6,037 nucleotides of DNA, taken from the NCBI GenBank assembly GCA_020859725.1, contig JAJBVR010000067.1, positions 1-6,037 of the forward strand, written 5' to 3'. The notes under the pieces were generated by a model, which was given only the letters and a program-made list of their open reading frames with translations, was not told the DNA's origin and searched no databases. The number at the start of each line of letters is the position of its first letter. Position 1 is the first letter of the stretch. This document shows positions 5,461-6,037 of this stretch, one piece after another. Origin of the DNA: Clostridiales bacterium. GTDB taxonomy: Bacteria > Bacillota > Clostridia > Oscillospirales > Acutalibacteraceae. Made by a program: the position numbers and the translations under genes.

Positions 5461-6037
5461 TTGCCTGTTTTAGTTTGTGAAAATTTAAAATATCTTTACA
5501 GCGTCGGCACACCGTTTCAAACCGCGGCTATAGATGATATAAGCTTTTTTGCGAATAAGGGTGAAATTGTCGGAATAATCGGTCATACAGGCAGCGGTAA
5601 ATCAACCCTTATTCAGCATATGAACGGGCTTTTGGAACCGCACAGCGGCGCTGTGTTTCTTAACGGGAAAAATATCTGGAGCAAGGAAAATAAAAAAAAC
5701 ATAAGAAATGTTCGATTTTCGGTTGGCTTGTGTTTCCAATATCCCGAATATCAGATTTTTGAAGAAACAGTGTATAAGGAAATTGCTTTTGGTCCAAAGC
5801 AGATGGGGCTTTCGGATGATGAAATTAAAAAGCGCGTTTATGAAAGCATGGAATTTGTGGGTATTCACAAAAGTATGGAAAGCAAATCACCGTTTGATTT
5901 GTCAGGAGGGCAGAAAAGAAGAATTGCCATAGCCTCTGTTATTGCGATGGAGCCTCAGGTGCTGATTCTTGATGAGCCTTGCGCCGGTCTTGACCCAAGA
6001 GGAAGAGAAACAATATTGAATTTAATAAAGCAGTATC
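5461..6037 (+). CDS. ecfA2: energy-coupling factor transporter ATPase EcfA2 (partial, cut by window edge)
   Basis: This is the second ECF ATPase, partner of EcfA1 in the heterodimer that docks on EcfT. Bases 5461-6037 give 192 codons plus one base, open to the edge; family members are usually about 280-290 residues, so roughly the last third, including the H-loop, lies outside. Visible motifs are Walker A GHTGSGKST (41-49), Q93 in CFQYPEYQIFEETV (91-104), signature LSGGQKRR (147-154) and Walker B LILDEP (168-173). The FQYPEYQ Q-loop and the N-terminal YSVGTPFQTAAIDDISF region identify EcfA2 rather than EcfA1. A cysteine follows the Walker B proline (DEPCAGLDP) where threonine is usual. Translation probably starts at TTG 5461, two bases after the ecfA1 stop, behind GGAGGG. 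ecfT is the expected next gene. Confidence 0.92.
   Translation, partial: MPVLVCENLKYLYSVGTPFQTAAIDDISFFANKGEIVGIIGHTGSGKSTLIQHMNGLLEPHSGAVFLNGKNIWSKENKKNIRNVRFSVGLCFQYPEYQIFEETVYKEIAFGPKQMGLSDDEIKKRVYESMEFVGIHKSMESKSPFDLSGGQKRRIAIASVIAMEPQVLILDEPCAGLDPRGRETILNLIKQY

Noticed and set aside
5708..5932. Out-of-frame + strand open frame inside ecfA2
   Set aside because: It overlaps the ABC signature and Walker regions of ecfA2 in another frame and encodes nothing recognisable.
1..6037. CRISPR array, insertion sequence, integrase, toxin-antitoxin or phage defence genes, tRNA or rRNA
   Set aside because: No spaced repeat array, transposase-like frame, terminal inverted repeats or RNA gene signature was seen; almost all of the window is explained by seven conserved genes.

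Overview
The window is a stretch of bacterial chromosome carrying a dense, single-direction (+ strand) housekeeping operon. Three things point to an anaerobic Firmicute of class Clostridia. The DNA is AT-rich with purine-rich Shine-Dalgarno sites. It has ecfA1-ecfA2 ATPase genes, which are typical of Firmicutes. It also has a canonical RuvC; Bacilli generally use RecU for that job. This placement is inference from gene content; no species can be named.

Layout: bases 1-60 may hold the last 19 codons of an upstream gene. An AT-rich spacer (61-176) follows, with small A/T hairpins, a good extended -10 sigma-A-type promoter (118-146) and the ruvC ribosome binding site. Then come ruvC (177-680), ruvA (685-1290), a 54-base gap, ruvB (1345-2373), glmM (2401-3759), a class I SAM-dependent methyltransferase of the RlmI/RlmK-like group (3759-4622), ecfA1 (4622-5458) and the first two thirds of ecfA2 (5461 to the window edge). 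Gaps are 0-54 bases. The methyltransferase overlaps both neighbours by one base (TGATG and TAATG), so co-transcription and translational coupling are likely. No intrinsic terminator with a GC-rich stem was seen, so the transcript probably runs past the window, plausibly into ecfT.

Functionally the operon joins three jobs. RuvA and RuvB bind and branch-migrate Holliday junctions and RuvC cuts them. GlmM makes glucosamine-1-phosphate for peptidoglycan precursors. EcfA1 and EcfA2 are the two ATPases of an energy-coupling-factor vitamin/metal transporter. The methyltransferase has an unassigned substrate, probably RNA by family resemblance.

All genes look intact, with key catalytic residues present; only ecfA2 is cut, by the window edge. 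I found no mobile element, CRISPR array, tRNA, rRNA or previously undescribed system. Points worth a second look are the gene neighbourhood (ecfA genes after ruv/glmM), the uncharacterised methyltransferase locked between glmM and ecfA1, a two-codon mini-ORF abutting the ruvB start, and the TTG start of ecfA2.
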